From assembly GCA_025677815.1 (NCBI GenBank), contig JAIXMP010000018.1, forward strand, positions 682,001 through 746,000: a DNA stretch of 64,000 nt. The letters run 5' to 3'. A model generated the notes under the pieces. That model searched no databases, was not told the DNA's origin, and saw only the letters and a program-made list of their open reading frames with translations. A program made the translations under genes and the position numbers. How positions within the stretch are numbered: the first letter of the stretch is position 1; each line of letters opens with the position of its first letter. Below, one piece after another: positions 49,615 to 62,942 of the stretch. This stretch comes from Phascolomyces articulosus (taxonomy: Eukaryota > Mucoromycota > Mucoromycetes > Mucorales > Lichtheimiaceae).

Positions 49615-51043
49615 ATGTCATCTACAACACCTATTCAATTATATGGTCCACAAACAGTACCTAAACCTACATTATCACCTATTTCCATTCAACAAGCACA
49701 ACAACAACAACAACAACAAAATCATCAACAACAATTCATACCACCTTCTCCACCAGCCACACCTCAACCAAAGCAGGAACCAACCGTTGCTGCTCGTTCA
49801 TTGATGCATCATCATTTGCATCCCGAGTTTATCGGTAAATATTCACTCGGTGAAGAACTCGGTAGTGGTGGTTTCGGTTTTGTTGTATCGGCAACTGACC
49901 GATGTACTGGTGTTGAAAGAGCCGTGAAATTCATTTTTCGTCACAAGGTACCTTCTCATGCTTGGGTACGCGATCCTGAAATTGGTCCTGTTCCCATGGA
50001 AGTGTATGTTTTAAAACATGTTCGTCATGACAATATTGTCAATTTTGTTGATTTTTATCAAGATGATACATTTCTTTATTTGGTGATGGAATTACATGGT
50101 ACACAATGGTCTTCCAACAATAATAACAATCACGGTCCTGTCATCAATAACAATACCATCGAAACACCTTCATCACCACCCCATTCACCAGCATTATCAC
50201 AAGCATCGGAAGAATCTTTAATGTCATCCCCTGGTACACCTATTGATGAATATCCACCACAACTTTATCAACGACGTACATCTTGTGATCTTTTTGAATG
50301 TATTGAACGTCACCATAATTTCAATGAAGATTTAGCAAAGAAAATCTTCCGACAAATTTGTGAATGCATTGGTTACTTGGATACTTTAGGTATCTGTCAT
50401 CGTGATATCAAAGATGAAAACATTGTCATTGATGATCAATACAGGGTAAGTTTTATTTATTTATTTGTTATCTCTTCTTTATATATATATATATCATACC
50501 ATATCATATCATATCATATTTCATACACACTTTTGTTTGCATTTCTCTCTCTCTCTCTTTATCCCCCAAGAGACACCCCTTTTATCTCTTGTCTCCCCCT
50601 TCCCAAAATAGGAAAATCCTATCATTCCCCCAGTTGAAAGTATGATATACTAAAGATCAATCCATCCACATTTCATTTAGGTCAAATTGATCGATTTTGG
50701 TTCGGCAGTTATTTTACCTCGTCATGATGGTCAACAAAAGACTTGTTATTTTGGCAAATTTTTTGGCACTGTCTCCTTTGCCTCACCTGAAATTCTCATG
50801 TGTAAACCCTATCGTGCTGAACCCGCTGAAATCTGGGCTTTAGGTGTTTTACTTTATACTATTTTATTTGGTGAAGTCCCTTTCACCAGTCCCAACATGG
50901 CCATCGCAGGACGTTTTGCCACACCCAAAATTCCAGTCTCTTATAAATGCATGCATTTATTGACCTTTTTATTACAACGTAATCCAGAAAAACGTCCAAG
51001 TATTCATCAAGTCTTGACACATCCTTGGTTCCATGAGAATTAA
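49615..51043 (+). CDS. Serine/threonine protein kinase, PASK/Psk-like catalytic domain
   Basis: Exons 49615-50445 and 50681-51043 join in frame to 397 aa. The N-terminus is Gln/Pro-rich with a poly-Gln run (about residues 26-40). The kinase domain starts at KYSLGEELGSGGFGFV (glycine loop, 81-88). It has Lys105 in AVKFIF, HRD at 262-264 in CHRDIKDENIVID and DFG at 282-284 in KLIDFGSAV. It also has SPE in place of APE, EIWALGVLLYTILFGEVPF and a final RPSIHQVLTHPWF. A Ser/Pro/Asn-rich insert (about 162-220) follows the hinge. DLFECIERH and HRDIKDENIVID are most like PAS kinases, which tie nutrient state to carbohydrate metabolism, but no PAS domain is present upstream. All catalytic residues are intact. 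Confidence 0.92.
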
Positions 51044-52193
51044 GTACTTCTATATATTCAAAAAAAATACCCTATTTTATTATTACTATTATTAATACTA
51101 TATTACCTTATTACATTCTAAAAGAAAATGATGCGCTCCTCCTTCTCTCATACATCCTATATCACTTTTTACTATTATCTACTATACCTTTTATATATCC
51201 ATTCAGCATCAACCTTTTTAATATTTTGACATATTTATAATTTTCATTTGACGCCCACATTTTTTCTTTAATTATCACAACATAACATACACACACACTT
51301 ATTCTCTTCATGCTTTTTTTTATTACTATTCTACTTCATTATTATACAACTCTGCGCATCCTTTTTTTTTCTATTCTATACACCAAAAAACCCGCATCTG
51401 CTTTCTTATTATTTTGCATGTTTCTCCCTTTTTTCTCTTATAAGCTTTTAAAAAAGTAAGTACACTATTATTATTATTATTACTATTACTCAAAACACAT
51501 ATCACACACAATTTATTAGTTCTATTACTATTATTATACACACCCTTATATATATACATATTACATTTTACACACGCACATCACACACACACACATTTTA
51601 TATATACATTTTTTTTCTTACTACTACTACTATTACTACTACATATATACACGAAAACTTCTACACTTATTACGAAATATTATTATCACCTTTCTTCTCC
51701 CTCTCCCCCCTTCTTCTTATTATACCTTCTTGTTCTTTCTTTCCTACATTATTGGATAGAAAGAAGAGTTTTCTTTGTCTACTACTATATGTTCACTTTT
51801 TTTTTTATTTCTTTATTATTTTGCATTTTCGTCGTTTGTTTTTTCTTTTGGTATGTTCCTTTTTCTCCATTTATAACAACAACATTTAATATAATCATCA
51901 TTCCATAAAAAATATATATATAAATTATTATTATAAAGAAATTTCTCATGTTTCTTCTTATTATTTCAATTTGTCCTTCTCAATAACAAATCAATCAATC
52001 AATCAAGCAAGTAATTTTAACATACCTGGTCCCTTTTTATACCTCCTTGAATAATATTAATACCCTCTCCTCTTTTTTACCTTATGTGGTTTTTTTTTAT
52101 AATTCCCTTTAATTATATAAATAGAATTTTACTCTCATAAGATTATCGTCCATCATCCCTGATGAACATCTTTTTTCTTTTCGGCAATTTATT

Positions 52194-52227
<34 letters not shown>

Positions 52228-52582
52228 AATTACTAGGACTACATTCAATAAGTACATCATGTAACAGTCTTCTTTCTATGTGGTGGTTTATTTTAAACCT
52301 ATTATATTCTTCTTGTTGTTTCTACTGTCAAAAAATGAATAGAGTGCATGATAATCACGAGTAAGAAAAAAAATGCGTTACTGTTCTACTATTGTATCTC
52401 ATGGGATGGATAAAATGGGTTTATGCATCAATGCATTCATCAAAAATAGGGCGTACAAACAATAAGCTGTTGTGTGTCATAGCCTTCGTTTCAACCTCCC
52501 CTTTATTTTCTCTCACACACGTCCCTTTTTTTTTATCCTTCCTACTTTCTCTCTCTCTCTCTCTCTCTCTCTAACTCTCTTG

Positions 52583-52625
<43 letters not shown>

Positions 52626-52651
52626 TTGTATAATAATAACAACAATAAGCC
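51044..52651. other. Intergenic region, pyrimidine- and AT-rich
   Basis: It contains T/C-rich stretches, ACACAC and CTACTA tracts, an (ACT)n-(GCT)n tract at about 52195-52227, (TC)n at 52549-52572 and (TA)n at 52586-52620 directly before the next gene's leader. No ORF is supported. Confidence 0.6.
52549..52620 (+). repeat. (TC)n and (TA)n tracts in a gene promoter
   Basis: About 24 nt of TC repeats, then after 13 nt about 35 nt of TA repeats ending 31 bp before the PhoD-like start codon. They fall where TATA and initiator signals would be expected, so their lengths could affect expression; this is inference. Confidence 0.85.
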
Positions 52652-55411
52652 ATGCAGTCTTATCCAGGACAACAACCTTATCCACCACCGGGACAACCTT
52701 ATACAGGTCAACCACAACAACAGGAATCGCCTTATTATTCAGGACAAGAACAGGGACATCAACCCCAAGGAGGTCTTGTTGAACAATTTAGCCGCATGCA
52801 ATTAAACAATGGCATAGACCGTGTTGTTTGTGGCCCATTACTACGTTATATCGGCATTGACTATGTGACGCGAACTTATCGTGGGTCATGTCTCATTGTC
52901 TCCACTGATAAGCAAGCTCCCCCACTCCATCTTGAATTGCGTTCAACTACCACCAATGACACTCAATCCATGATCATCCAAGAAGCTCAATTGTTGGACG
53001 TCTTTCGTCACCAATATCATTTTTGGCGATACGAGTTACAAATTCCTTTGACAGCAACACAACAACGAGTCACCTATCAATCCGATGCTTTTTCATCGAA
53101 AATGTTCCATATTCCAGCCTACCATGACTCGATGCGGTTCATGTTTTATTCCTGTAGTGGATTTTCGGATGTACCCCAAGAAACCAAAGAGAAATTTGGT
53201 GAAAAAGAAAACCCGTTATGGTGTGATGTGATGGATCGTCATCAGGTCATGCCTTTTCATGTTCTTTTAGGTGGTGGGGATCAATTGTATCAAGATTGTT
53301 TGATTAAAGAAGATTTCATGAAACCTTGGACGGATGAAAAAGACCCTTCTAAACGATTAGCTATGGATTTAAGTAAAGAGATGAAGGAAGGATTTGAACA
53401 TTTTTACTTTTGGAATTATGTTAAAAATTTTGGGTGAGTTTTTTTATTTATTTATTTATTTTTTATTTCTGTCTACTTTTTTTGGTTCTATTTTTCCGTT
53501 TATATATAATTTAATTATTCTTTTTCATGTTACACACCGCTCACCAAACAATGGGGAACCTGTGAATTGGTAACATATCTATTCCTTAATTCATTCATAG
53601 ACCGAAAGGAAATCCAGTGGTGGCTAAGGCTTATGCTAGTATTCCTTCAGTGAATATGTGGGATGATCATGTGAGTTTTCATTCAATTCCTTTTTATCTA
53701 AAACTCTTCAAATCATTGGCCGTGGTATTGAACATGTGTGTTAATACAACTATATATTATATAATTAGGATATTATTGATGGTTATGGATCTTATCCAGC
53801 GGATATGCAAAATAGTAATTGTTTTAAAGGTAAATATATCCATGGATACGTAAAACAAAAGGTTTTTTTTTTTGGATATGAGGATAGTATATCTTTGTTA
53901 CCATGGAATGAAAAAAAAAGATATATGACATATGTGATAAATACTGACAAATATTATCCATATAGTATTATTTGCCAATGCATGTCGATTCTACTACTTG
54001 TTTCAACATCATACTACCATGGAACTAGCATCAAGTCATGGTATGCTTCCTGGGTCCTTACCTACATGTAATCATATTGTCACCACCCTTGGGCCCGATA
54101 TTGCATTTTTAGCATTAGATTGTCGTGGTGAACGTACCAAATATGATATTTGTCGACCCAAATCCTATGACATTGTCTTTTCAGAGATTCGTCGAGCTAT
54201 CCCTCCTTCAGTCAAACATTTACTGATCGTCACAGGTGTACCACTCATTTATCCGCGTTTATCCACATTTGAAAATGCAATGGAAGGTATGGCCACATTT
54301 AATCTTGCCACACTTGCTGGTAAAACAGGTGCCTTAGGTAATGTCATTGGTGGATCACTTAACAAGTGGAATGGTGATCCCGAATTATTGGATGATATGA
54401 ATGATCGTAAGTAGATATCTTTTTTTTTCTTTGGATAAAAATAAAGGAAGGGAATAGTTCATTTATAGGATAATCATTAAATAATTTGTTATTATTATAT
54501 TATAGATTGGACAGCAGGAAATCATGAATTGGAAAGAAAAAAGTTTATTGAGAAATTACAACTTTATGCTCGTGAAAAATCGGTTCGAGTTTCGTTCTTG
54601 GGTGGCGATGTAAGTAGAGATATGATAATAGACTATTTGAACTCTATATTCATATGGACGCATCGACAGAAGAGGATAGAATTTTAATGTCTGTTTATTT
54701 AATTAGGTACATTGTTGTGGGGCAGGTCGTTTATATTCCAAAGATATGAGAGATAAAGAAGAAGGAGATCCATTTTTCATGGTTCAAATCATTTCAAGTG
54801 CCATTATTAATGTACCACCACCCCAGGCTCTATTGACCGTTCTTAACCAAAATTCCAAATATAATACATTTAATGGCAATGTGGAAGAGAAAATGTATAA
54901 AATTTTTACAAAGTCACCTAATGGCAATGTGGTAAGCATTTTTTTATATATAAAAAACAGAATGACGTATTGTTACATCATGCATATAAACATTGATTAA
55001 TTATTTTAACTTTTTACTCACGTACAACATCATTTTCCATAGCGACAAAATACCAAACTTATGGGAGCACGTAATTATTGTGCTGGTTACTATGATGAAG
55101 AAAAAGGAACCATGAATTTTTGGATTCAAGCCGAAAAAGTGGTTGGTCAAAAAGGAACAATGGGTTATTTGATCGATGCTCCCAAATTAATTTTTGGTGA
55201 GGCAGGTCGTCGTCAAGCAACCATGAGTAAAGAACAATTATTACAAGAATATGTTGAACGACAAAGACGACATCGACTACAACGTCGTCATCCTTTACAT
55301 TCGATCCAACAACATATGATGCAACACCATGATGATCAAGAAGGACAACAACAACAACATCATCATTTTCAACATTTACATCATCATGTGGGTGGGTTCT
55401 TTAAACAATAA
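52652..55411 (+). CDS. PhoD-like metallophosphatase domain protein
   Basis: Seven exons join in frame: 52652-53433, 53601-53670, 53769-53829, 53966-54406, 54506-54609, 54707-54931 and 55043-55411, giving 683 aa. A Pro/Gln/Tyr/Gly-rich N-terminus (1-40) is followed by a PhoD-type phosphoesterase core. Metal-site motifs in order are GGGDQLYQD (207-215), WDDHD (281-285, formed across an exon junction), a GNHE-like TAGNHELERKK and LGGDVHCCGAGR. There is no signal peptide, unlike secreted PhoD alkaline phosphatases, so an intracellular location is likely. The C-terminus is Arg/Gln/His-rich with QHHDDQEGQQQQHHHF and HHHV. The substrate is unknown. The fifth and sixth exons meet within the GDVH metal motif. 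Confidence 0.9.
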
Positions 55412-55762
55412 TTGTAATAAATTTATATTTTTTTTTTGTAATTCTATATTTATACGTAATTTTATATAATAAATAAAGATAAATAAACATCTTGCAAGAT
55501 GTGTGTGTATGTCTCACCAAACGCACCAATAACAAAAAGGCGATGATTGAAAATTTTTCTCTTCCCATCAATGGCGAGTTGCATTTTTTAGGAACAAATG
55601 GCTTGCCTCCCCTTCCCCTTGATTTTTTCATATCCGACCGTACATTGAAATACTTCTTTTATAACATTTTCGTTTGTGACGCCACATAACAACAAGAAGT
55701 TAACCCTGAATTCCCCCCTCCTTTTTTTTTCTCTTTTTCTTTTTATTTTATCTTTTATCAAA
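55412..55762. other. Short intergenic region
   Basis: 351 bp between tandem plus-strand genes: the 3' flank with AATAAA-like words near 55468-55485, then a CT-rich leader before the methyltransferase start. No gene is seen. Confidence 0.6.
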
Positions 55763-57256
55763 ATGATTGAACAAAAAGCATTACTCCCAGAAGAAATTCT
55801 TGAAAAATTAGAAACGTCTGTGCATCAAGCACTCGTCCGTGGGAAACGAGACCAAGAAAATGGCACGGAAATCGATTATGCATTGGATATGCTTGAACAA
55901 TTAATTCAATGGTCTTATGATCGGTACACAAATATCGAACTGGAAGATGGGTGTGAAGAAGAAGGAGAAGAACAAACTTGGCGAGTTCACCCCCGAGACA
56001 TTGTACGAGCGAATCAAATTTGTGGATCATTTTTAATCAAGATTGTTTCTGGCATGTTGGGTGAATGGCAAGATGATCGTGGAGAAAAAGCAGCACGATT
56101 GTTGGCTCATTTATCAGGTCGTGGAGGTAAAAAAAAGAACAATATTCCTTATAATATTTATATCATACCAAATTACATAATGAGGGGTTTTTGCTATTGC
56201 TATTGCCCAATAATAATAGTAGCATAAAGCTGAATGAAAAAGAAAACTCAAGAGTTCCATCATTTCTTCAATAAACTCTAATTTTTTTTTGTTCTGGGTT
56301 ATTTTTTTTTTTTTTTTCAAATATCAAACATGCGTTTAGCCGCAGGAGCGATTACACGAACATGGCATTTCCCATACCTTAATGATAATGGAAACCGTCA
56401 AGAGTATCGATTTAAATTACATGAACCAAGCTATATTGGCAATGACATTGGATTTAAAACGTGGGGTGCAGCACCATTATTAGCAAAGTAAGTAAAAGAT
56501 TATATATAAATTTCTATATTCGAATGTTTTACCATTTTTATTTTCTAAAGGTCACATGGACCCGTGCGAAAGAACTCAATTTCCTTTTTTTAATTTTGTA
56601 TTAGAAAATTGATTCAACAACGTTTGATTCCAGATTTAAAAAATCGAACGGTTTTAGAATTGGGGTCAGGCACCGGTCTCGTTGGATTATGTTGCGATAA
56701 ATTGGGTGCTCCTCAAGTGTATTTAACAGACTATCACGCGTCCGTTTTGACCAATGTCACCATAAATGTTGAATTGAATCAATCAAGTGCTACAGTGTCA
56801 AAACTTGATTTTATTCAAGTAGCACAGCATTATCAATTTCCACAACAACTAAAACAAGAGCAGGAAGAACCAAAACAACAGATCTCACTCCCACCCTCGC
56901 CCACACCGTCAGTATCGTCAGTATCGTCAGCGTCACCATCGTGGGAAGACTATGGCAAGAAATTCGATATTGTCATTGCAAGTGATTTACTTTATGAAAT
57001 GGAACATGCTGAATATTTACCTTTGGCCGTTGAAAAACTAATGGAAAATGAATTCTATTTCATGATACCTTTACGTCCAACCCATGTTGCCGAAGTAGAA
57101 TTCTTTGAACGTCAAATGACAAAAGTGGGTCTCATCAAAGATCAAGTCGCTGATTCAGAATGTGAAGAAGAAGAAGGCATTGTTCGATATCGATATTATA
57201 AATATGTTCGAGCAGCACAACAGCAACAACCTGCTGAATCTACCGTGGTATTATGA
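55763..57256 (+). CDS. Protein lysine methyltransferase-like (Methyltransf_16 family)
   Basis: Exons 55763-56126, 56340-56487 and 56605-57256 join in frame to 387 aa. An acidic helical N-terminal domain (about 1-120) precedes the seven-beta-strand methyltransferase fold. The family entry motif is GNDIGFKTWGAAPLLAKKL, and SAM-binding motif I is VLELGSGTGLVG. ASDLLYEMEHAEYLP corresponds to the post-motif DLLY region typical of METTL21/EEF2KMT-type enzymes. A Gln/Ser/Pro-rich insertion (SLPPSPTPSVSSVSSASPS) lies before the FDIVIASDLLY strand. Family members methylate lysines on translation factors and chaperones; the target here cannot be told. N-terminal FAM86-like homology (as in Efm3) is possible but not demonstrated. 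The C-terminus is Gln-rich. Confidence 0.88.
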
Positions 57257-60225
57257 TAGCATACATCAATAACACAAAATACTCATCTATTCATTTTTGT
57301 AGTCTTTGATTGTTTTTTTTTTGTATATTAATATGATATTTCTTTTTGAAATTTGTTTTTTTTTTTGTAGCAAAAAAAAAACCATTAGTAAAAAATAATA
57401 GACGATTATACTTATTAAATATAGATAATAGACATGCATACTATCTTTATTTTAGACCCATTTTTTTCGTTTTCATTCGTTCATTCCCTCTTCCTTTTTT
57501 ATAATATACTTATCACTTACGCAATAATAAACATGGATACGCGATCCTTGGATTCTATCAAACATTCATCATCTCCGATAAAGATTATACTGTCAGTCAT
57601 ATGTTATTAGAAATCGAGTATATGTAACACCTGCTATAATTCGTTAGGATTGGAAATATATAAAAAGGTCTGTGTGTCCTACAACATTTATTTATTTCGT
57701 TATACAGCACTAGTCCATTTTTATCTTAGTGGCTGCTGACCAAAAGTCAAAGGAAAAGAGATTGATTTTCTTTTTCACTGTTTATTAAAAATTCAGAAGG
57801 TGCCCCAAGGGATGGTTTTCTCTGACAACTTGGTGCTCATGTTACACTGATACTATTCGATATATAAAGAATTTAACATGTTCATACTTCCTCAATTTAG
57901 ATTTCTCTCTCTTCTTTTGTAGGTACTTTTGGGGGAGAAGCAAGAAGAACAGGGGACTGTTAACTTAGTTTTACTATCCATGGTGGCGTCAAGAACTTTA
58001 AAACCTTTTGCATGGATGATGATTCCATTATTATATATATATATATATATATATATATTAGCATATAGAAGAATAAATAGCCAAGACCTAACCTAGGTGT
58101 GTACGCCTAGTTTATATAAAATATAGTTATGCGAAGTATAATTAAAATGATACTTTTAAATATACAAATCTAAGTACTAAGATTTATATCAATAGCGTTA
58201 GAGATTGTACAATGTCGAATGACATGTACTTACAGCACTGTAGCTAAACACTGATGATAAAGGGAGGGAGGAGGCGAGGTTGAAAGAAGAATTATGGACG
58301 AATATATTATGTCAATATGCACTCCCGAATTGAATTTTTAAAACAACGATAATGTTGATGCAATGAAGCATAGGAGAAAATCATTCGGAAATAAGAAAAA
58401 TATAGTAACTATAGTATAGATTAATATATAGAAGTAAGATGGGATATTATAAAAATCGAGAAGGGGTGTTAAAGAATAATAAAGGAATTCTTTTTTTTTC
58501 GACACGCAACAGGCCCAACTCAGTTATTATTGTAGTTTTCATATAAGAATTATATGGAAAAATTGAATAGAAGATCAACTCTTGTTCTAAACAAAGTATT
58601 AAAAGCCATCATGCACCATTCAGATACTCAAGTAAACATAAGTGATTTTACTTTGAATGAGGATATAGTGGTATATACCGAAAAGATCTATCCATCATGA
58701 ATATCGCTTGTCTTATCAGACAAAATATAACGTTATATTCGAGCTGTTGTCCAATTGCCTGAAAGGAAACATATCGAGAAACATAGTATATTCAGATCTA
58801 TATTTTTGATGAAGTCTAATTTATTTCTAATACGTAATATAAAATAAACAACAGCAATAATTGCCAAGAAAACATGATATCCGAGTGGATTAGCAACAAG
58901 ATATACTACATTTATAAATTCAATATGGGCTACTATGTATATGTATGTATAGATTCTCAACGAGTGCATATTGGAGCACACTAGTTTTACTTACTGCATT
59001 CATGACAGACGAATGCTATAAGCACTTAGTAGAGACATAATCGATATTTCATTGTCTTTGCTTTTACTTATCACTACTATGGCTTTTCATGCACACGTTG
59101 AAAATGACGACGACGGTGTTCCAGGGTTTAAACATTGATACTAGACCAGCATATTTTTTTTTGGGCGCCGCCAACCTTACCAAACTTTACTCTTCCTCCC
59201 CCAAAATCCAACCGAAAATTCGTGTTACGAAAAGTGTGAATAAGCCAGTTCGAGTACTCTTTTTTCTTGTAATATCGTATGCATGAAAATGGTTAAGCCA
59301 TATATTCAGGTACCATTTTATTAATAAAAAAAAATATTTATATATCCATTATCCACTCATATGGCTTAGAGAAAAAAAATCACTTTTTTATGATATTGTT
59401 ATACAAAGGATCTATCCATATTATTGGATTGGATCAAATTTATGGTTCTGATTATACAATCAGGAACAAAACCATGCGTAATTGGTAATACAACTACTGT
59501 TGTCTATATTGAAAAGATAACGCGAGAGATTAGTGTACGATGGTAACATTTTATATTATTATACGTTAACATGTGTAACATTTGACTTTTAATGCAGACC
59601 ATAAATTATATATTTTTCTGTTCAGAATCACCGACGCACTTCTTCCAAATCGTCAATTGTTTCCTTTTTCAACCTATTCTCTCCATAAAAGAAAATAATG
59701 AGTGATTTTTTTTTCTTATGGATCGTGTGTATGTGTGTTTCACTCGCTCTCCGATTTTGCATTTCATTATTATTATTATTTTTTACACACGATTCACCAA
59801 GATTGAAAGTAAACTAATTTCTATATGTGGTTGTGTTATGTCGATTGAATACAAACATAATCGAGTACTACAGAAATAGGCGCCCGATGAATTAGTAGAG
59901 AGAATCAATGAATGGATGATTGAAAAGATCAAAGGAGAAAAAAAAATATGATGAAAATGAAGTGGGGAGAGGAGGGGGAAGGAAGGAAGGGGGGGGATGA
60001 AGACAAGGAGAAAGTTGCTCTTGTCGATAGGTACACACGCACACCCTAACAGTTTACTCCACTTAAACTTTCCTGGAAACCCGGCTTATAAGACGTAGGC
60101 ATTGGCTTTTACCGGGTATCTAATAAAGTTTAAACCACTTTTCGTATATAAATACGGGGTTTTCAACGAACCTGAAATATACTTTTCTAACCACTTCTTT
60201 TTTTCCACAAAAAAATATAATCATT
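57257..60225. other. Long gene-free region
   Basis: Nothing convincing was found over 3 kb. A (TA)n microsatellite lies at 58032-58058. A minus-strand open frame at 58733-58981 is hydrophobic but has no start context, splice links or motif. The last 150 bp carry the peptidase promoter. Confidence 0.55.
60145..60153 (+). promoter_or_regulatory. TATA box of the M28 peptidase gene
   Basis: TATATAAAT lies 72 bp before the ATG in a region that is locally less AT-rich, with a pyrimidine-rich leader between. Its spacing fits a core promoter for a highly expressed secreted enzyme. Confidence 0.6.
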
Positions 60226-62168
60226 ATGCGTGTCCTTCCTGCAATTGCTTCAGCTTTGGCTCTCTTGTCAGTTTCTTCCGCTGCTCCTCTTGAAGAGCGT
60301 GGTCCTCCTGCTCATGCTTTGTCTAAGCAATTGGTCACTCGTGTCAAGTTGGATGGTCTTTTGCGTCATACAAATGCTTTCCAAAAGCAAGCCGATGAAG
60401 GCGGTAATAAGAATCGTGTCTTTGGTTCGAAGGCTCATAATGCTACCATCGATTATATTTACAACTTTGGTGTACAAAACGGTTATGAAACCACTATCCA
60501 ATGTAACGTATCATCATCACCATGGATATAATTTATATCAATATATAAATGGAAGATATCGACAACAACAGAAATTGATTTTTTTATATCTATTTATTAT
60601 TTTAGATGGCACTTTCCCCTACAGTGAAACCATTGCCTCCAGTGTATCCATTGTTTCTCCTGAAGTCGAAACTCCCAATGTTCCTATCAACTTGATGACT
60701 TTCAGTCCTAGTACCCCTGAAGAAGGTGTTACTGCTGATGTTGTTAACACCGGCAACTTGGGTTGTGCTGCCACTGACTACACTGATGTGACTGGAAAGA
60801 TCGCTCTTGTTCAAAGAGGTACTTGTGCCTTTGGTGACAAGGCCGCTGCTGCTGGTGAAGCAGGTGCCGCCGGTCTTTTGATTTACAATACTGAAGATGG
60901 TGAATTGAATGGTACCCTTGGTTCCATTCTCGAAGGCGCTGCTCCTACTGGTGGTATTAGCAAGGCTGATGGTGAAGCCTTGATCAAATTGCTCGAAGGT
61001 GGTTCTGCTGTCTCATTGAACCTCAAGTTGATTGAAATTCACGAGAACCGTGGTAGTGCTAACGTATGTGCTGAGACCAAGTCCGGTAATAAGCAAAACG
61101 TCGTCATGTTGGGTGCTCACACCGATTCCGTTGTGGCTGGCCCTGGTATTAATGACAATGGTTCGGGATCAGCTGGTCTGCTCGAAGTGTCATACCTTTT
61201 CCGTAACGTCAAGCCAAATAACGCTGTGCGTTTCTGCTGGTGGACTGCCGAAGAATTTGGTAATTTTTTTTCTTTTTTTTTGGGGGGAGAAAATGTTTGC
61301 TTTTTGGATATTTACAAATAGAGACTAATCATTATTTATTTATTTATTGCTATGTAGGCCTTTGTAAGTTATACAAGAGCAGTGATTATGTTGTATTTTG
61401 ATTAAGGAGAAAAAAAGAGTGTATGTGTTTTAACTAATCCGTATTTATCTTATAAAAAACAGTGGGTGCTGAGCACTACGTCGCAAGCTTGTCTGAAGAA
61501 CAAATCAACGATATTGCTTTATACCTTAACTTTGATATGATTGCCAGCCCTAACTACTTCAACGGTATCTATGATGGTAAGTTAATTATTTGTGTTAGTG
61601 TGTGGCGCGAGTCCTGCTTTTATTATGTGCCACGAAATCACATGTTCTTTGAATCACGATAATATTAACTCTCGGCATATTTTATTAAATAGGTGATGGC
61701 TCTGCATTCGAAACTGCTGGCCCAGAAGGTTCCGCTGCCATCGAAAAGTTGTTGATTGATTTCTTCGCTGGCCAAGATGCCAAGTCAAGCCCTACCGCAT
61801 TTGATGGCCGTAGTGATTATGGACCATTCATTGATGTTGGTATTCCTGCTGGTGGTACTTTCACAGGTGCTGAAGGTTTGAAAACCGAACAAGAAGCTTC
61901 TTGGTATGGTGGTAAAGCTGGTATTGCCTATGATGAGTGTTACCACGCCGCTTGCGATACTACCGAAAACCTTAACAGCGAAGCTTTTGTTCTCCACACC
62001 AAGGCTATTGCTCACGCTACCGCCATTTACTCTGATTCTACTGAAACTGTCAACGGTGTTGCCTCTGGCCGCCCTGGCAAGGGTCACGGTAACCGTGGTA
62101 AGGCCAAGTTTACTGCCAACAGAGGTACCCGTGCTCCTTGTGGCTCCACCCCTCCTAGCGTTCAATAA
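60226..62168 (+). CDS. Secreted M28-family zinc aminopeptidase with PA domain
   Basis: Signal peptide MRVLPAIASALALLSVSSA, then a propeptide-like region, a protease-associated (PA) insert (LVQRGTCAFGDKAAAAGEAG) and the M28 catalytic domain. Exons 60226-60502, 60606-61259, 61358-61363, 61463-61576 and 61693-62168 join in frame to 508 aa. Di-zinc ligands are visible in order: His and Asp of GAHTDSV, Asp of GINDNGSG, the Glu pair of AEEFG, Asp of LNFDM and His of YHAACDT. The 6-nt exon (GCCTTT) restores the family consensus EEFGLLGAEHY; skipping it stays in frame but replaces GLL with a single Val. The C-terminus has a Gly/Arg/His-rich tail. Role: extracellular peptide degradation for nitrogen supply, as in fungal leucine aminopeptidases. 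Codon use indicates high expression. Confidence 0.94.
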
Positions 62169-62942
62169 AGATTAGAATCTATCTGATTTTTATATAAGTT
62201 CAATATTATATATTATACATATCTTTCTTTTTATAAATTAATGTAATTTCACATTCAATATCTTCTACATATTTTCCTCCATCTATTGAAATTCCCTACT
62301 ATTACACCATCACTTCCATCTTCAAAAAATTTCTTATTTATTGCTTGTTGCTTCCTATTATAGTACTTAAAAAAGCACATTTCTTTGTATTATAGATCAA
62401 TAGTATGATAGCAATAGATATTTAACTTAATTTCATATTTTGGAAAAAAAAATACAAATAAATAACACTGTCCATCATCAGTATATATCAGTTTTATTTG
62501 GATGTTGTAAAAATATGTAACTTGGAACAATTTGTTGCCAAACAAATCACCTATATTTTTGGGCAAAAAAAAAAAAAAACCAACAAAATAAATGAATTAC
62601 TATACTCATTTATATGTATATGATAAATATCAATATTATCATTAAAATATAAGAGTAGACAAAGCTGTTCATGACAAAGGAGAAATAATTATTATGTATT
62701 ATTTCAAATTAAAAGTATATTGATGGTAAAAATGCAATTCATGACAATGGATCTTATTTCTAACACCGCAACATAAATGAAGTGCACTACTATTGATTTA
62801 CTCACCATTCCACTTTTAAATTCCCATCCTTCGTCGCACCCTGCTCTACTACGCCAAGTTCAATGCTTTTTCCTGACAGGATAGTCCTTATATTCGATTC
62901 TGTTAAATAACAGATAAAGATTATTAAATTGAAGAAGTAAAT
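62169..62942. other. Convergent 3' intergenic region
   Basis: AT-rich DNA between the peptidase stop and the stop of the minus-strand zinc-finger gene, with poly-A tracts (62564-62579) and TATATA words. No gene is seen. Confidence 0.6.

Noticed and set aside
58733..58981. 82-codon hydrophobic minus-strand frame resembling membrane helices
   Set aside because: No partner exons, no start context and no family signature; likely an AT-rich chance ORF.
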